From positions 39,740-103,739 of the forward strand of contig CBIHOV010000033.1 of assembly GCA_966211765.1 (NCBI GenBank): a stretch of DNA of 64,000 nt. Reading direction: 5' to 3'. The position numbers and the translations under genes were made by a program. Shown piece by piece: positions 9,305 to 18,760 of this stretch; position 1 is the first letter of the stretch; every line of letters begins with the position of its first letter. The DNA is from Paraflavitalea sp966211765 (GTDB lineage: Bacteria; Bacteroidota; Bacteroidia; Chitinophagales; Chitinophagaceae). The notes under the pieces are model-generated. The model saw nothing but the letters and a program-made list of their open reading frames with translations. It was not told the DNA's origin and searched no databases.

Positions 9305-10825
9305 ATGAAATCACTTCGCTACCTGCTGTTTTGGACATTGCTTACACCTGCTTTTATCAATTGTGCTGAAGCCCAAACCGACACTGGCCTGTACAATGAA
9401 TTATACCGCCCTCAACTCCATTTTTCGCCCAAGGCCCATTGGATGAATGATCCAAACGGCATGGTGTACAACAAAGGCGTTTACCACCTCTTCTTTCAAT
9501 ATTACCCGGATGGCACTACCTGGGGGCCCATGCACTGGGGACATGCTACCAGCCCCGATATGCTGCACTGGAAAGAGCAGGCGATCGCGCTGTACCCCGA
9601 TAGCCTGGGTTATATCTTTTCGGGCAGCGCAGTAGTGGATGCAAAGAATACCAGTGGATTTGGCAAAAAAGGGCAGGCGCCGCTGGTAGCTATTTATACG
9701 AGTCATGACCCCGTGGGGGAAAAGGCGCGTACCAACAAATACGAAAACCAAAGCATCGCCTATAGTCTTGACAATGGCGCTACATGGACTAAGTACGCCG
9801 GCAACCCCGTATTGAAGAATCCCGGCATTGCCGATTTCCGCGATCCTAAAGTAATGTGGCATGAGGCTGGCAAAAAATGGATCATGACCCTGGCCACGCA
9901 AGACCGCATTACCTTTTATTCATCACCCAATCTCAAAGAGTGGACCCGCGAAAGCGAGTTTGGCGCTAAAGCAGGGGCGCATGGCGGTGTATGGGAATGC
10001 CCGGACCTGTTCTCCCTTACTCATGAAGGCAAGCAATATTGGATACTGATCGTGAACATCAATCCCGGTGGTCCCAATGGCGGATCGGCCACACAATATT
10101 TTACCGGCCAGTTTGATGGACATACTTTCACGGCCAACCATACAGATATCAAATGGCTGGACTATGGCCCCGATGAATATGCCGGTATTACCTGGAGCAA
10201 TACAGGTAAACGAAAGATATTCCTGGGCTGGATGAGCAACTGGGCTTATGCCGGTGAAGTGCCTACACATCCCTGGCGCAGCGCCATGACGATTCCCCGG
10301 GAACTGGGCCTGGCCAATGTGAATGGCCGGTTATTGATTACGTCATCACCCATACCGGAATTGAAAAAGCAGCGCTCTCTCCTCGTATCTATTACTAATG
10401 ACCTGGTGAGAACGACTACAGACTCAAGCATCAAGCATAACGACCAACCTTATATGGTTACCCTATCGGCAGATACCATTAAGGATTGCACAGTGACATT
10501 GTCCAATGCGGCTGGCGAGCAGGTGATCGTAGGGTATGATGCTGGCGCCAACCAGTATTATATTGACCGGACCAATTCGGGCCAAACAGACTTCAATAAA
10601 GGCTTTGCCGGCCGGCATGTGGCGCCACGCTTTGCCACCAACAAAAAGTTGCGGCTTACGCTGGTCGTAGACCGGGCCTCTGTTGAACTGTTTGCCGATG
10701 ACGGGCTAACAGTAATGACATCTATCTTCTTCCCGCAAAGCATATTGAATCTTGTACATGTACAGAGTACCACGGGTTTGGAGGTAAAGCGATTAGAAGT
10801 GAGCAGGCTGGGGAGTATGTGGTGA
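9305..10825 (+). CDS. GH32 fructan hydrolase (levanase/invertase type)
   Basis: 506 residues with an N-terminal signal sequence. All three GH32 catalytic blocks are present: the nucleophile Asp49 in HWMNDPNG, the transition-state stabiliser Asp180 in FRDPKV, and the acid/base Glu231 in WECPDLF. The five-bladed propeller is followed by the usual beta-sandwich (RASVELFADDGLTVMTS). It hydrolyses beta-fructosides such as levan, inulin or sucrose outside the cytoplasm. No SusC/SusD pair, fructokinase or sensor is adjacent, so it may act as a lone secreted enzyme. Divergent from the macro-domain gene with a 123-bp shared promoter region. Confidence 0.93.
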   Translation: MKSLRYLLFWTLLTPAFINCAEAQTDTGLYNELYRPQLHFSPKAHWMNDPNGMVYNKGVYHLFFQYYPDGTTWGPMHWGHATSPDMLHWKEQAIALYPDSLGYIFSGSAVVDAKNTSGFGKKGQAPLVAIYTSHDPVGEKARTNKYENQSIAYSLDNGATWTKYAGNPVLKNPGIADFRDPKVMWHEAGKKWIMTLATQDRITFYSSPNLKEWTRESEFGAKAGAHGGVWECPDLFSLTHEGKQYWILIVNINPGGPNGGSATQYFTGQFDGHTFTANHTDIKWLDYGPDEYAGITWSNTGKRKIFLGWMSNWAYAGEVPTHPWRSAMTIPRELGLANVNGRLLITSSPIPELKKQRSLLVSITNDLVRTTTDSSIKHNDQPYMVTLSADTIKDCTVTLSNAAGEQVIVGYDAGANQYYIDRTNSGQTDFNKGFAGRHVAPRFATNKKLRLTLVVDRASVELFADDGLTVMTSIFFPQSILNLVHVQSTTGLEVKRLEVSRLGSMW

Positions 10826-11060
10826 GGGATTGAAAGAGATCACAGCAATCACATCTATTTGAGATAAGGAAGTAATTATAATGTAAAACCTGAGTTGGCA
10901 ACTAAAATTGGATAGTTGAATATGATGCTATAATCGTTTCATATTATCTGTGAAATGGGTATTCACACCCTTCATAATACCCATTTTCGGAAACATATGC
11001 GGTGACATAACGTAGAAATAAAATCATTCGAAGATTTGGAACCTTTTTTATCTTTCTAAT

Positions 11061-11765
11061 ATGCCAAGAACTTTTACTGAAAACTTTGCCGACGATAGCA
11101 ATGTAGTTTCCTTGCTAAACAGGCTTATTGATAAAAATACTGAAAGCAAAGAATATGGCAATACGATGTTTGAACTTGGCTATATATTAGGGAGATTAAT
11201 TTCCTTAAAAGTAGATGAGACATTTCCAAAAATAACGTTGGCCTGTACAGTAGAAGACGCCGACTATTTAGCGAGAGGGATTATCGATTGTTTGGAAAAA
11301 GACGGGAAAGAAGTGCTCCTGACAGTTTTCTGGAATAAAAGATTTACTACCGATTTGGAAAATAACCTTACCGTGGCCCCAATCATTAAAGAGTTCCATG
11401 AGTCAGGTTATCAGGATTCTCATTTGTTAGTAATAATAAAATCAATCATTTCAAGCTCCTGCATTGTAAGAACAAATCTCACCAAACTAATTAATGAGTT
11501 TGAACCGACAAGAATAATGGTTGCTGCCCCGGTTTTATTAAAAGGAGCAACCACCAACCTGGAAAACGAATTTGATCCGAATATCAGTAAAAGATTTGAG
11601 TATATATATTTCGCAACCGACGACCAAAAAACTGCTGAAGGATGGGTTGATCCGGGTATTGGCGGAGATGTTTATCAACGACTTGGATTAAGTAACGAAG
11701 AGGCAAAAAATAAATTCATCCCGTTAATTGTAAAAGAAAGAAGAGTCAGGTATAGTCATAAATGA
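11061..11765 (+). CDS. phosphoribosyltransferase-like protein, degenerate PRPP loop (function unknown)
   Basis: 234 residues, AT-rich and unlike the flanking genes in composition. No family is certain. The layout recalls a type I/uracil phosphoribosyltransferase fold: ITLACTVEDADYLARG, a central strand-loop-strand IIKSIISSSCIVRTNL where the PRPP loop (normally DD-x-I-S-[ST]-G) would sit, then RIMVAAPVLLKGA and GWVDPGIGGDVYQRLG, which echoes the PGLGDxGDR end of uracil phosphoribosyltransferases. The acidic pair of the PRPP loop is missing, so catalysis on PRPP is doubtful. Such domains also occur as nucleotide-sensing parts of conflict systems. It stands alone in the AT-rich patch; I infer horizontal acquisition. 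Confidence 0.55.
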   Translation: MPRTFTENFADDSNVVSLLNRLIDKNTESKEYGNTMFELGYILGRLISLKVDETFPKITLACTVEDADYLARGIIDCLEKDGKEVLLTVFWNKRFTTDLENNLTVAPIIKEFHESGYQDSHLLVIIKSIISSSCIVRTNLTKLINEFEPTRIMVAAPVLLKGATTNLENEFDPNISKRFEYIYFATDDQKTAEGWVDPGIGGDVYQRLGLSNEEAKNKFIPLIVKERRVRYSHK

Positions 11766-11860
11766 TAAATATTCACATCTTTTTAGGCATCAATACTTAA
11801 GTATGGTCATATCGACCCTTCTTATCCCCTGCCATAAATATCGACTTTCACGACCACGCT

Positions 11861-11884
11861 AAAAAAAACGCCAACATGTTGGCG
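11861..11884 (-). terminator. strong intrinsic terminator of the 52-residue gene
   Basis: A perfect 16-nt palindrome CGCCAACATGTTGGCG (11869-11884) is followed on the minus strand by eight consecutive T. It begins about 20 nt after the stop codon of the small minus-strand gene, which is a textbook intrinsic terminator in position for that gene. Confidence 0.85.
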
Positions 11885-11904
11885 CCCCTCTGTATAATAA
11901 GCTG

Positions 11905-12063
11905 CTATAAGTTCGTTGTTTTTACTTTTTGCAAAAAATTCTTCGCCTGCCCGACCTTTTCAGGGAATAGGATTTTGCCTTTAAGTTTAGAAGCAACTAA
12001 AGACAAAAGCTCGGACTCGGACACCTTCACCATTTTATTTGATCTACTCTTTAATTGATTCAT
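11905..12063 (-). CDS. 52-residue basic small protein, unknown
   Basis: The frame runs from ATG at 12063 to TAG at 11905-11907. The product starts MNQLKSRSNKMVKVSESELL and continues with a Lys-rich amphipathic stretch (LVASKLKGKILFPEK, VGQAKNFLQKVKT). It has no signal peptide, no Cys and no TM helix. I do not recognise it. It is supported by the intrinsic terminator right behind it, by coding-like composition (many Lys, Leu, Val codons in one frame), and by an operator-like dyad 40 nt upstream. A second in-frame ATG at codon 11 could also start it. Helical, basic and short, it could be a DNA- or protein-binding regulator or an antitoxin-like piece; this is a guess. Confidence 0.55.
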   Translation of the reverse strand: MNQLKSRSNKMVKVSESELLSLVASKLKGKILFPEKVGQAKNFLQKVKTTNL

Positions 12064-12425
12064 TTTGATGTGCAATGTTCGCCCTATATACGACGAAGCC
12101 GGGATTGCAGATTTGCAATCTTCACAATTTCAAGAATTTGCTCCTTCGATTACCCCGGTGTATAGTTAAACCAAAGAACTCAAAATCATATACCTTATCC
12201 CGTATCCTTAAAAAAGGGGAAAAACACCCTGTTGACGGAATAAAATGGTTTAGTAATTTAGTGTGAGCAAATAAGAACTACAATAGATCTTCTCAGAAAT
12301 CCATATCCGGATTCTACCCAACCAAAGGGATTGTTCTAAAATTTATATCCTTCGTAAATCATTCCACAGTCGATCGCAGATCAATTGACTAGCGTCAAAA
12401 CATTGTAACTATTAAATCAAATACT
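12064..12425. other. AT-rich non-coding spacer
   Basis: 362 nt between the small minus-strand gene and the collagen-like lipoprotein. It carries promoters for both directions in principle and the dyad at 12103-12120. No other gene, RNA fold or mobile-element end is recognisable. Confidence 0.5.
12103..12120. promoter_or_regulatory. operator-like dyad upstream of the 52-residue gene
   Basis: A perfect 7-bp inverted repeat GATTGCA/TGCAATC with a 4-nt centre, 40 nt before the start of the small gene on the minus strand. It could be an operator or a 5' leader hairpin. Confidence 0.35.
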
Positions 12426-13037
12426 ATGGGTGCTTCTTACCGTAAGAACATCCAGGGATCGCTGCATTCCTGGATACTAAGGTCTTTTTTTGCTATTTGC
12501 CTGCTCGTGCTGATCGTGCACTGTAAGAAGGGCGATACAGGCCCGGCAGGCCCCGCCGGAAATGCCGGAGCCGCCGGACCTTCAGGGCCACAAGGCCCCA
12601 AGGGAGATACGGGCACGGCCAATGTTATTTATTCGCCCTGGCTGGATGTGCCTTACCTGCCCGATACGATCCATATCGGAAGCGTTATCGACACGCTGGG
12701 CTTTTATGCCGACATCACTGCACAAAAGTTATCAGCAGCTATATTGTCGAATGGCGAAATGAAGGTATACCTCAACTTTGGCACTACCACCAATCCCGAT
12801 GTGGTTCCCCTACCCTATTTTGATGTCTATACGGGTATCAATATCAATGTAGACTTCAAACTGCAAAAGATATCGCTGTATGCCAATGCTGATGCCGGCA
12901 CAAGGACGGTGAGCGGCGCTAAAGTGCTGCAGTACCGTTATATATTGGTGCCGGGATCGGTACCTGCGCGTATGGCGCATCCGATCGACTGGAAAAACTA
13001 CAACCAGGTGAAACAATTATTTGGCATACAGGATTAA
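12426..13037 (+). CDS. lipoprotein with collagen-like Gly-x-y stretch
   Basis: 203 residues. A hydrophobic N-terminal segment ends in a lipobox-type Cys (LIVHCKKGDTG, about residue 33). It is followed by about ten Gly-x-y triplets rich in Pro and Ala (GPAGPAGNAGAAGPSG and onward), then a beta-rich globular part (VIYSPWLDV, YLPDTIHIGSVID) without a known enzyme motif. This is a common build of Bacteroidota surface lipoproteins in which collagen triplets trimerise a stalk. It lies 12 nt ahead of the RHS gene on the same strand, so the two are probably co-transcribed and the lipoprotein may help present or anchor the RHS protein. Confidence 0.8.
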   Translation: MGASYRKNIQGSLHSWILRSFFAICLLVLIVHCKKGDTGPAGPAGNAGAAGPSGPQGPKGDTGTANVIYSPWLDVPYLPDTIHIGSVIDTLGFYADITAQKLSAAILSNGEMKVYLNFGTTTNPDVVPLPYFDVYTGININVDFKLQKISLYANADAGTRTVSGAKVLQYRYILVPGSVPARMAHPIDWKNYNQVKQLFGIQD

Positions 13038-13049
13038 TACACTGCTTAT

Positions 13050-16000
13050 ATGAACTATACATACATCATTAGGAACAGGCTGTACAAGTCTGCCCCTATC
13101 ACGCCGGTATTGATCATCCTTTGGCTATTGCCGTGCTGGTCAGTTCTTGGACAACAAACCGAATATCCGCTGGTACGTACACCGCAGGTAACGGTACAAC
13201 GTACCTTGCCCGGCAATATCCTTGCTGCCGGTGCAGCCATGCCAGCTGATTTTTCAAAAGACCCAACAGATGAAGAGATCTTCCGGGTGCATTTTTTTGA
13301 AGAACCACTCGTGCCCCTGGATAGCCCATCGATAGCCGGAGAAAATGCGGCATTGGTCTATGCGCTGGCTGCTTATTCGCAAAGAAAAAATGCTGACGAC
13401 TTTTCGGGCCTCCTCACATTTCTACAAGCTTATCCGCGCAGCCGGTGGCGGGGATCCTTACTCGCCTCCATGGGTATTGTGTACCGGCGTACGGGTTATT
13501 TCGACAAGGCGCTATTGGCCTGGCAGGAGTCGTGGAAATTATTGAAAAGCCAGGATAAACAACCCCTGAAGGTATTGGCCGACCGGGTAGTATCGGAATT
13601 ATTATTGCTCAATGCCTGGGTAGGCCGGTATGAAAGTATGGACAGCCTTTTTCAGGAAACGAAACACCGGGTGATGGAAGGACCTGCTTCGGAGCGGATC
13701 ATAACGGTGCAGGAAGGTCGCTGGCTTATGAAGACCAACCCGGGCATTTCATTCAAGTGCGGCCCCTATGCTTTGCAGGCATTGCTTAAGCTGCAGCATC
13801 CTACGGGGGCATTCAATGAATTGCTCACGAAGGTGCAGTCGACAGAAAAAGGTTTTTCACTGTCGGACCTGCAAAAGATGGCGCGCGATATTGGCCTGTT
13901 GTATCAGATGGCTTTCCGGCAACCCGGCGCACCCATTATACCACGTGCAGTAGTACACTGGAAGCTGGACCATTACAGCGCACTGGTGGAGGCAAAGGAT
14001 GGCCATGTTCAATGCGAAGATGCAACAATGGGTACAACATACGGTCCTCAATGCTGGCTCACGCAAGCAGCGCTGGACTCCAGCGCCAGTGGTTATTTCC
14101 TGGTGCCGGCAGGCGCCCTGCCCACGGGCTGGCGCGCAGTAAGTGCAGCAGAGGGTATAAATATATTTGGCAAAGGGCAGGTACCTGCAGACAATGGGCA
14201 GCACGTATCGGATGATGATGAACAAGTGCCTAAACAATGTAATGGCAATATCCCTATGGCGCAAAGCAATGTACATGCTTCTTCTGTGAGCCTGCACATT
14301 TATGACCGTCCTGTATATTATACACCACCCAAGGGGTCAATGGTAAGCTGGGATGTAGATTATCATCAACGGGATAGCTACCAGCCTGCTAATTTCTCCT
14401 ATTCAAATATGGGCCCGAAATGGACCTTCCAATGGCTGTCTTATATACAGGACAATCCCAACAGTGCCTCGGCCAACGCAATAGCCTACGTGAAGGGCGG
14501 CGGCGTGCGGGTATTCACTTCCTACAATGCCACTACAAAAAGCTACGCACCGGAAATACAAACAAATGATGTACTGGTAAGGATATGCCCTACCTGCTAT
14601 GAATTGCGGCATGCCGACGGTTCCAAAGAAGTGTATGCACGTCCTGATGGTAATACTTCCAATGGCAGGAAGATCTTCTTAACACAAAGCATCGATGCAG
14701 CCGGCAATGGCATCACGCTTTCCTACGATGCCAACCTTCGCCTGGTCGCATTGCAGGATGCACTGGGGCAGGTAACCACCATCGCTTATGAAAACCCTTC
14801 AGATATTTATAAGGTAACGAAAGTGACGGATCCATTCGGCAGGTCTGCCAGCTTTGGCTACGACAGTCAGGGCAAGCTGCTCTCAATCCGTGATATGATC
14901 GGCATTGTATCGGCCTTTCATTATAGTACGGGTGATTTCATAGACGAAATGACCACGCCTTATGGCATTACACGCTTTGTGAAACAGGAAGGTTCGGGTA
15001 ATACAAAGGTGTTGGAAACGCATTACCCGCAAGGAGAAAAAGAAAGGGTGGAATTCAGGGAGAATGCGCCAGGCATCTCTTTTTCCGAAACGATCTATCC
15101 TACTTCTTCGGTGTTGCCCATGTTCAACTCCTACATTACTTACCGGAATACCTTTTATTGGGACCGGAAGGCGATGCAGGAAGCGCCGGGTGATTATAAG
15201 AAAGCCAGGATATTGCATTGGCTGCATGGATCGGGCGCCACGGGCGAGAACGGATCGACCTCTCCGATGCTGGAAAGTATCAAAGAACCTTACGAGAACA
15301 GGGTATGGTATTATTATCAAAATGAAAGCAGTGCGGGCTTTGCCAATCAGGGCATGTCTTCAAGACCTTCCATCATTGGCCGGGTACTGGATGATGGCAG
15401 CAGCCAGTTCATGCGGGCCACCTACAATGCACTGGGCTACGTAACAAGTACCACGGACCCGCTGGGGCGTAAGTTTAGTTATGTATACGACAGTACGAAT
15501 ATCAACCTGCTGGAAGTACGGCAAAGTACGGGCACCAGCAATGAGCTACTGGCCCAATATACCTATAACCAGCAGTTCCTGCCCAAAACCATTAAGGATG
15601 CATCGGGCCAGGTAACCAGCTTCGCCTACAATGCTGCCGGGCAACCGGAAACCATCACGAATGCCCGGGGCGAGAAAACAACTTATACTTACGATGCCAA
15701 TGGATACCTTACGCGCATCACTTCACCTACCGGCGGCTTTACTCAATTTGCCTACGATGGCTTTGGCCGGGTACGTACGGTAACAGACCCGCAGGGGTAT
15801 ACTGTGACCACTGACTATGATGCGCTTGATCGTCCTACGGTAGTGACCTATCCCGACAATACGTATGAACAAACGGTATACGAAAAACTGAATGCGGCGC
15901 ATTTCCGTGACCGCCAGGGAAGAGTATCACATACGACCTACGATTCACTGGCCCGTCCGGTAAAGATAGAAGATGCATTGGGCAGGGTTACGCAATACAA

Positions 16001-18017
16001 GTGGTGCAATTGTGGTTCGCTGTCGCAGATCATTGACCCACTCAATCGTGTAACCAGTTTTACGCGCGATCTGCAGGGAAGGCTGACGGAGAAGAAGTAC
16101 CATGATGGCAAGACGATCGCTTATACTTATGAATCTACTACTGCGAAGTTGAAGCAGGTAGTGGATGCAAAGGGGCAGAAAACGCAATACAGTTATTATG
16201 CTGACAACAACGTAAAACAGATCAGCTATGCAAATGCGCAAGTACCTACTTCTGCGGTAAACTTTACGTATGATCCCCGATACAACCGGATTGTTACGAT
16301 GACGGATGGTGCAGGGGTAACAGCCTACAGCTATTACCCGGTTGCTTCGGCGCCGGCGCTGGGGGCCGGACGCCTTTCGGCAATTGACGGAGTGTTGCCG
16401 AATGATGTGATCACCTACACTTATGATACGCTTGGGCGGTTGAACGGAAATAGCATCAATGGTGTTGCTTCATCCATTCAGTTTGATAGCCTGGGCCGGG
16501 TATCGGCAGTAAGCAATGTGCTGGGTGATTTTGGTTATGGCTATCTGGACCAGGGAAGCAGGCTTTCGTCATTGCGTTATCCCAATGGGCAAAGTGCTGT
16601 TTTCAGCTATTACGACAACCTTGGAGACAACCGGTTAAAGCAGGTATCGAACCAACGTACCACCACCAGCAGCCTGTCGGTGTTTGATTACGGATACAAT
16701 CCGGTGGGCCAGATAACCCAATGGACACAGCAGGCAGGCAACTTCCGTAAACAGTATGAACCAGTATATGACGGAGCTGGTCAGTTAACAGCGGTGAAGT
16801 CGCCCGGCCGCAATCCCTTGCTTTCCACCACGCCCTTCTCCTATTCCTATGATAGTGCCGGCAATAAACTGATCGAGCACAACAATAACCGTGTGCTCGT
16901 ATCTGAATACAATGGGCTGAACCAGCTTACCCGGCAATGGCATGCAGACTCCCTGCGCTCGAATGCAGGCATTCCGTTGTTGACAGCCGGCAGTCCTGAC
17001 AACCTGCTCACCTATGATGACAACGGAAATATGCTTACGATGTCATCGCCGGGTGTAAGTTATGATTGGGATGCAATGGACCGGCTGGTAAAGATCACAA
17101 GCGGCCATGCGGTAACAGAATTTGTATATGACGGGCTCAGCAGGCGGGTGGCTGAAAAGCTTAATGGCAGCATTATTCGCCAATGGGTATGGGATGGAAC
17201 CCGTATAGCAGAAGAAAGAGATGCATCGGGCAGTAATGTAGTGAAACGTTTTTTCGCCCAGGGTGAGCAGATCAACGGAGTCAATTATTATTTCACGCGT
17301 GATCACCTGGGTTCTGTGCGCGAAATGGTGGATGCCGAAGGTAAGGTAAGGGCGCAGTATGTGTATGACCCGAATGGCAACAGAACCAAACTGGCCGGCG
17401 ACCTGGATGCTGACTTCGGGTTCACAGGTCATTATTATCATAGTAAGAGCGGGCTGCACCTGGCATTGTATAGGGCCTATGACGCAGGATTGGGAAGGTG
17501 GATATCCAGAGATCCGATCCAGGAACAAGGCGGGCTTAATTTGTATGGATATGGGCTCAACAACCCGGTAAATATGATTGACCTATTGGGACAAGACGCC
17601 ATTGTGATCAATTATGATTGGTATGACGTGCAAACAGGAATGGGATTTACGCTTCCTTTAGGGCATGGCGGAGTAGTATCAATCGATCCCAAGTCAGGAA
17701 TAACCAAGTATTTTGAATATGGGCGGTATGATGCGGCTAAACATGGGGTAGTCATGCAGCGGAGTATTCCAAACGTAACAATTGGTAAAGATGGAGCTCC
17801 TACGCCCGAATCATTGAGTAAACTATATGATTTTCTTTCTAAAAATTTTGGTAAGGGAAGTTCTATTAGTCCTACTTATTTTGATGATGCTGATTATAGC
17901 AAGGTCAATGACTACGCAACTACCTTAAAGAATGATCCCAACAGGCCAGAGTATGATTTATTCACGAACAATTGTAAGACGTTTGCCAAGGCCGCTGCGC
18001 AGGCAGGAAGAAAATGA
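13050..18017 (+). CDS. RHS/YD-repeat polymorphic-toxin-like protein with two papain-like domains
   Basis: 1655 residues. A signal sequence (IILWLLPCWSVLGQQ) is followed by helical repeats and a C39-like papain domain (Cys237 in FKCGPYAL, His308 in WKLDHYSALVEA). From about residue 420 to 1500 come YD/RHS repeats (DPLGRKFSYVYD, GEKTTYTYDANGYLT, DALGRVTQYKWCNCGS). The RHS core ends with YRAYDAGLGRWISRDPI and LYGYGLNNPVNMIDLLG. The last 120 residues differ from the rest: His1539 in PLGHGGVVSID and Cys1642 in FTNNCKTF, in the order His-then-Cys seen in permuted NlpC/P60 or LRAT-type folds. RHS shells encapsulate such C-terminal tips and deliver them. The tip DNA is AT-rich, as expected for swapped toxin ends. 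No immunity gene is evident. Confidence 0.88.
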   Translation: MNYTYIIRNRLYKSAPITPVLIILWLLPCWSVLGQQTEYPLVRTPQVTVQRTLPGNILAAGAAMPADFSKDPTDEEIFRVHFFEEPLVPLDSPSIAGENAALVYALAAYSQRKNADDFSGLLTFLQAYPRSRWRGSLLASMGIVYRRTGYFDKALLAWQESWKLLKSQDKQPLKVLADRVVSELLLLNAWVGRYESMDSLFQETKHRVMEGPASERIITVQEGRWLMKTNPGISFKCGPYALQALLKLQHPTGAFNELLTKVQSTEKGFSLSDLQKMARDIGLLYQMAFRQPGAPIIPRAVVHWKLDHYSALVEAKDGHVQCEDATMGTTYGPQCWLTQAALDSSASGYFLVPAGALPTGWRAVSAAEGINIFGKGQVPADNGQHVSDDDEQVPKQCNGNIPMAQSNVHASSVSLHIYDRPVYYTPPKGSMVSWDVDYHQRDSYQPANFSYSNMGPKWTFQWLSYIQDNPNSASANAIAYVKGGGVRVFTSYNATTKSYAPEIQTNDVLVRICPTCYELRHADGSKEVYARPDGNTSNGRKIFLTQSIDAAGNGITLSYDANLRLVALQDALGQVTTIAYENPSDIYKVTKVTDPFGRSASFGYDSQGKLLSIRDMIGIVSAFHYSTGDFIDEMTTPYGITRFVKQEGSGNTKVLETHYPQGEKERVEFRENAPGISFSETIYPTSSVLPMFNSYITYRNTFYWDRKAMQEAPGDYKKARILHWLHGSGATGENGSTSPMLESIKEPYENRVWYYYQNESSAGFANQGMSSRPSIIGRVLDDGSSQFMRATYNALGYVTSTTDPLGRKFSYVYDSTNINLLEVRQSTGTSNELLAQYTYNQQFLPKTIKDASGQVTSFAYNAAGQPETITNARGEKTTYTYDANGYLTRITSPTGGFTQFAYDGFGRVRTVTDPQGYTVTTDYDALDRPTVVTYPDNTYEQTVYEKLNAAHFRDRQGRVSHTTYDSLARPVKIEDALGRVTQYKWCNCGSLSQIIDPLNRVTSFTRDLQGRLTEKKYHDGKTIAYTYESTTAKLKQVVDAKGQKTQYSYYADNNVKQISYANAQVPTSAVNFTYDPRYNRIVTMTDGAGVTAYSYYPVASAPALGAGRLSAIDGVLPNDVITYTYDTLGRLNGNSINGVASSIQFDSLGRVSAVSNVLGDFGYGYLDQGSRLSSLRYPNGQSAVFSYYDNLGDNRLKQVSNQRTTTSSLSVFDYGYNPVGQITQWTQQAGNFRKQYEPVYDGAGQLTAVKSPGRNPLLSTTPFSYSYDSAGNKLIEHNNNRVLVSEYNGLNQLTRQWHADSLRSNAGIPLLTAGSPDNLLTYDDNGNMLTMSSPGVSYDWDAMDRLVKITSGHAVTEFVYDGLSRRVAEKLNGSIIRQWVWDGTRIAEERDASGSNVVKRFFAQGEQINGVNYYFTRDHLGSVREMVDAEGKVRAQYVYDPNGNRTKLAGDLDADFGFTGHYYHSKSGLHLALYRAYDAGLGRWISRDPIQEQGGLNLYGYGLNNPVNMIDLLGQDAIVINYDWYDVQTGMGFTLPLGHGGVVSIDPKSGITKYFEYGRYDAAKHGVVMQRSIPNVTIGKDGAPTPESLSKLYDFLSKNFGKGSSISPTYFDDADYSKVNDYATTLKNDPNRPEYDLFTNNCKTFAKAAAQAGRK

Positions 18018-18051
18018 TCATTGTAAAACTGTTTTTCTAAAAAGAAATAAG

Positions 18052-18729
18052 ATGAAAGCTATTTATTTTATCATAATCATTCTAATAAATGCCCCTGCGT
18101 TTGCCCAGTGCCCCGAGGGTGGCCTGCGCATACAAAGTGCAGCTTGTGAAAACCCGTTCAATTTGCGGGCGATACCAGGCGACTGTCCGGAACTGACGCT
18201 GAGCTGGCAGGGCAGCCAGCCGGCCTACCTGGTAAAAGCCACTGTTACCGATTCGGCTACGGGCCAGGTGACGGAATCGGTGATCGAACAATACCAATGC
18301 GCCAACAATGGCGCCTGCCGGGCCTCCCTCAAAGTGAAAGCAGGCAACAAAGTATCCTGGACGGTTCAGGCTATCTGTACGGAAGGCAATTCGCGGTTGT
18401 ACAGTTATGCTGTGGCAGGGAGTGGTGCGACAGGCTTGCCATGCGCCGCGCCCAACCGGGGCGCCTCTACTGCCCTGCTGCATGTATACCCCAATCCCTC
18501 TACCGGGGAATTGACGGTGGATTATCCTTATGCAGGAAGTGGTGTGCCGGTGTTTACAGTGATGGACATCAGTGGTAAGAAAACGCTCTTCCTCACAGGC
18601 AAAGAAGTAACACGCACAGGTACCGGCTACCAGTTGCACTTGCAACGGTTGTTGACAGGTGTATACCTGTTGAAGATCACCGATGGCGGGCAAACAAGCC
18701 AGGCCAAATTTATCATGGGCAGGAACTAA
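18052..18729 (+). CDS. secreted protein with type IX secretion sorting domain
   Basis: 225 residues from the ATG at 18052, which begins a signal peptide (MKAIYFIIIILINAPAFAQ). The middle is Cys-rich (ENPFNLRAIPGDC, QYQCANNGACRAS) and adhesin-like, with no catalytic motif. The last 80 residues are a type-A T9SS sorting domain: LHVYPNPSTGELTV, VFTVMDISGKK and GVYLLKITDGG. The protein is therefore exported by T9SS and anchored or released at the surface. It follows the RHS gene by 34 nt on the same strand, so it is the gene in the position where an RHS immunity protein is usually found, but its fold does not suggest an immunity protein. Confidence 0.85.
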   Translation: MKAIYFIIIILINAPAFAQCPEGGLRIQSAACENPFNLRAIPGDCPELTLSWQGSQPAYLVKATVTDSATGQVTESVIEQYQCANNGACRASLKVKAGNKVSWTVQAICTEGNSRLYSYAVAGSGATGLPCAAPNRGASTALLHVYPNPSTGELTVDYPYAGSGVPVFTVMDISGKKTLFLTGKEVTRTGTGYQLHLQRLLTGVYLLKITDGGQTSQAKFIMGRN

Positions 18730-18760
18730 GAACCTGCAAAAGCTTTAGCCGATACATGAC

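Noticed and set aside
12100..12122. tRNA-like ATTGCAAAT anticodon-stem sequence
   Set aside because: No acceptor stem, D arm or TpsiC arm around it; only the short dyad is real.
12075..12266. A 63-codon plus-strand frame in the AT-rich spacer
   Set aside because: Composition and lack of any motif; the opposite-strand dyad and small gene explain the region better.
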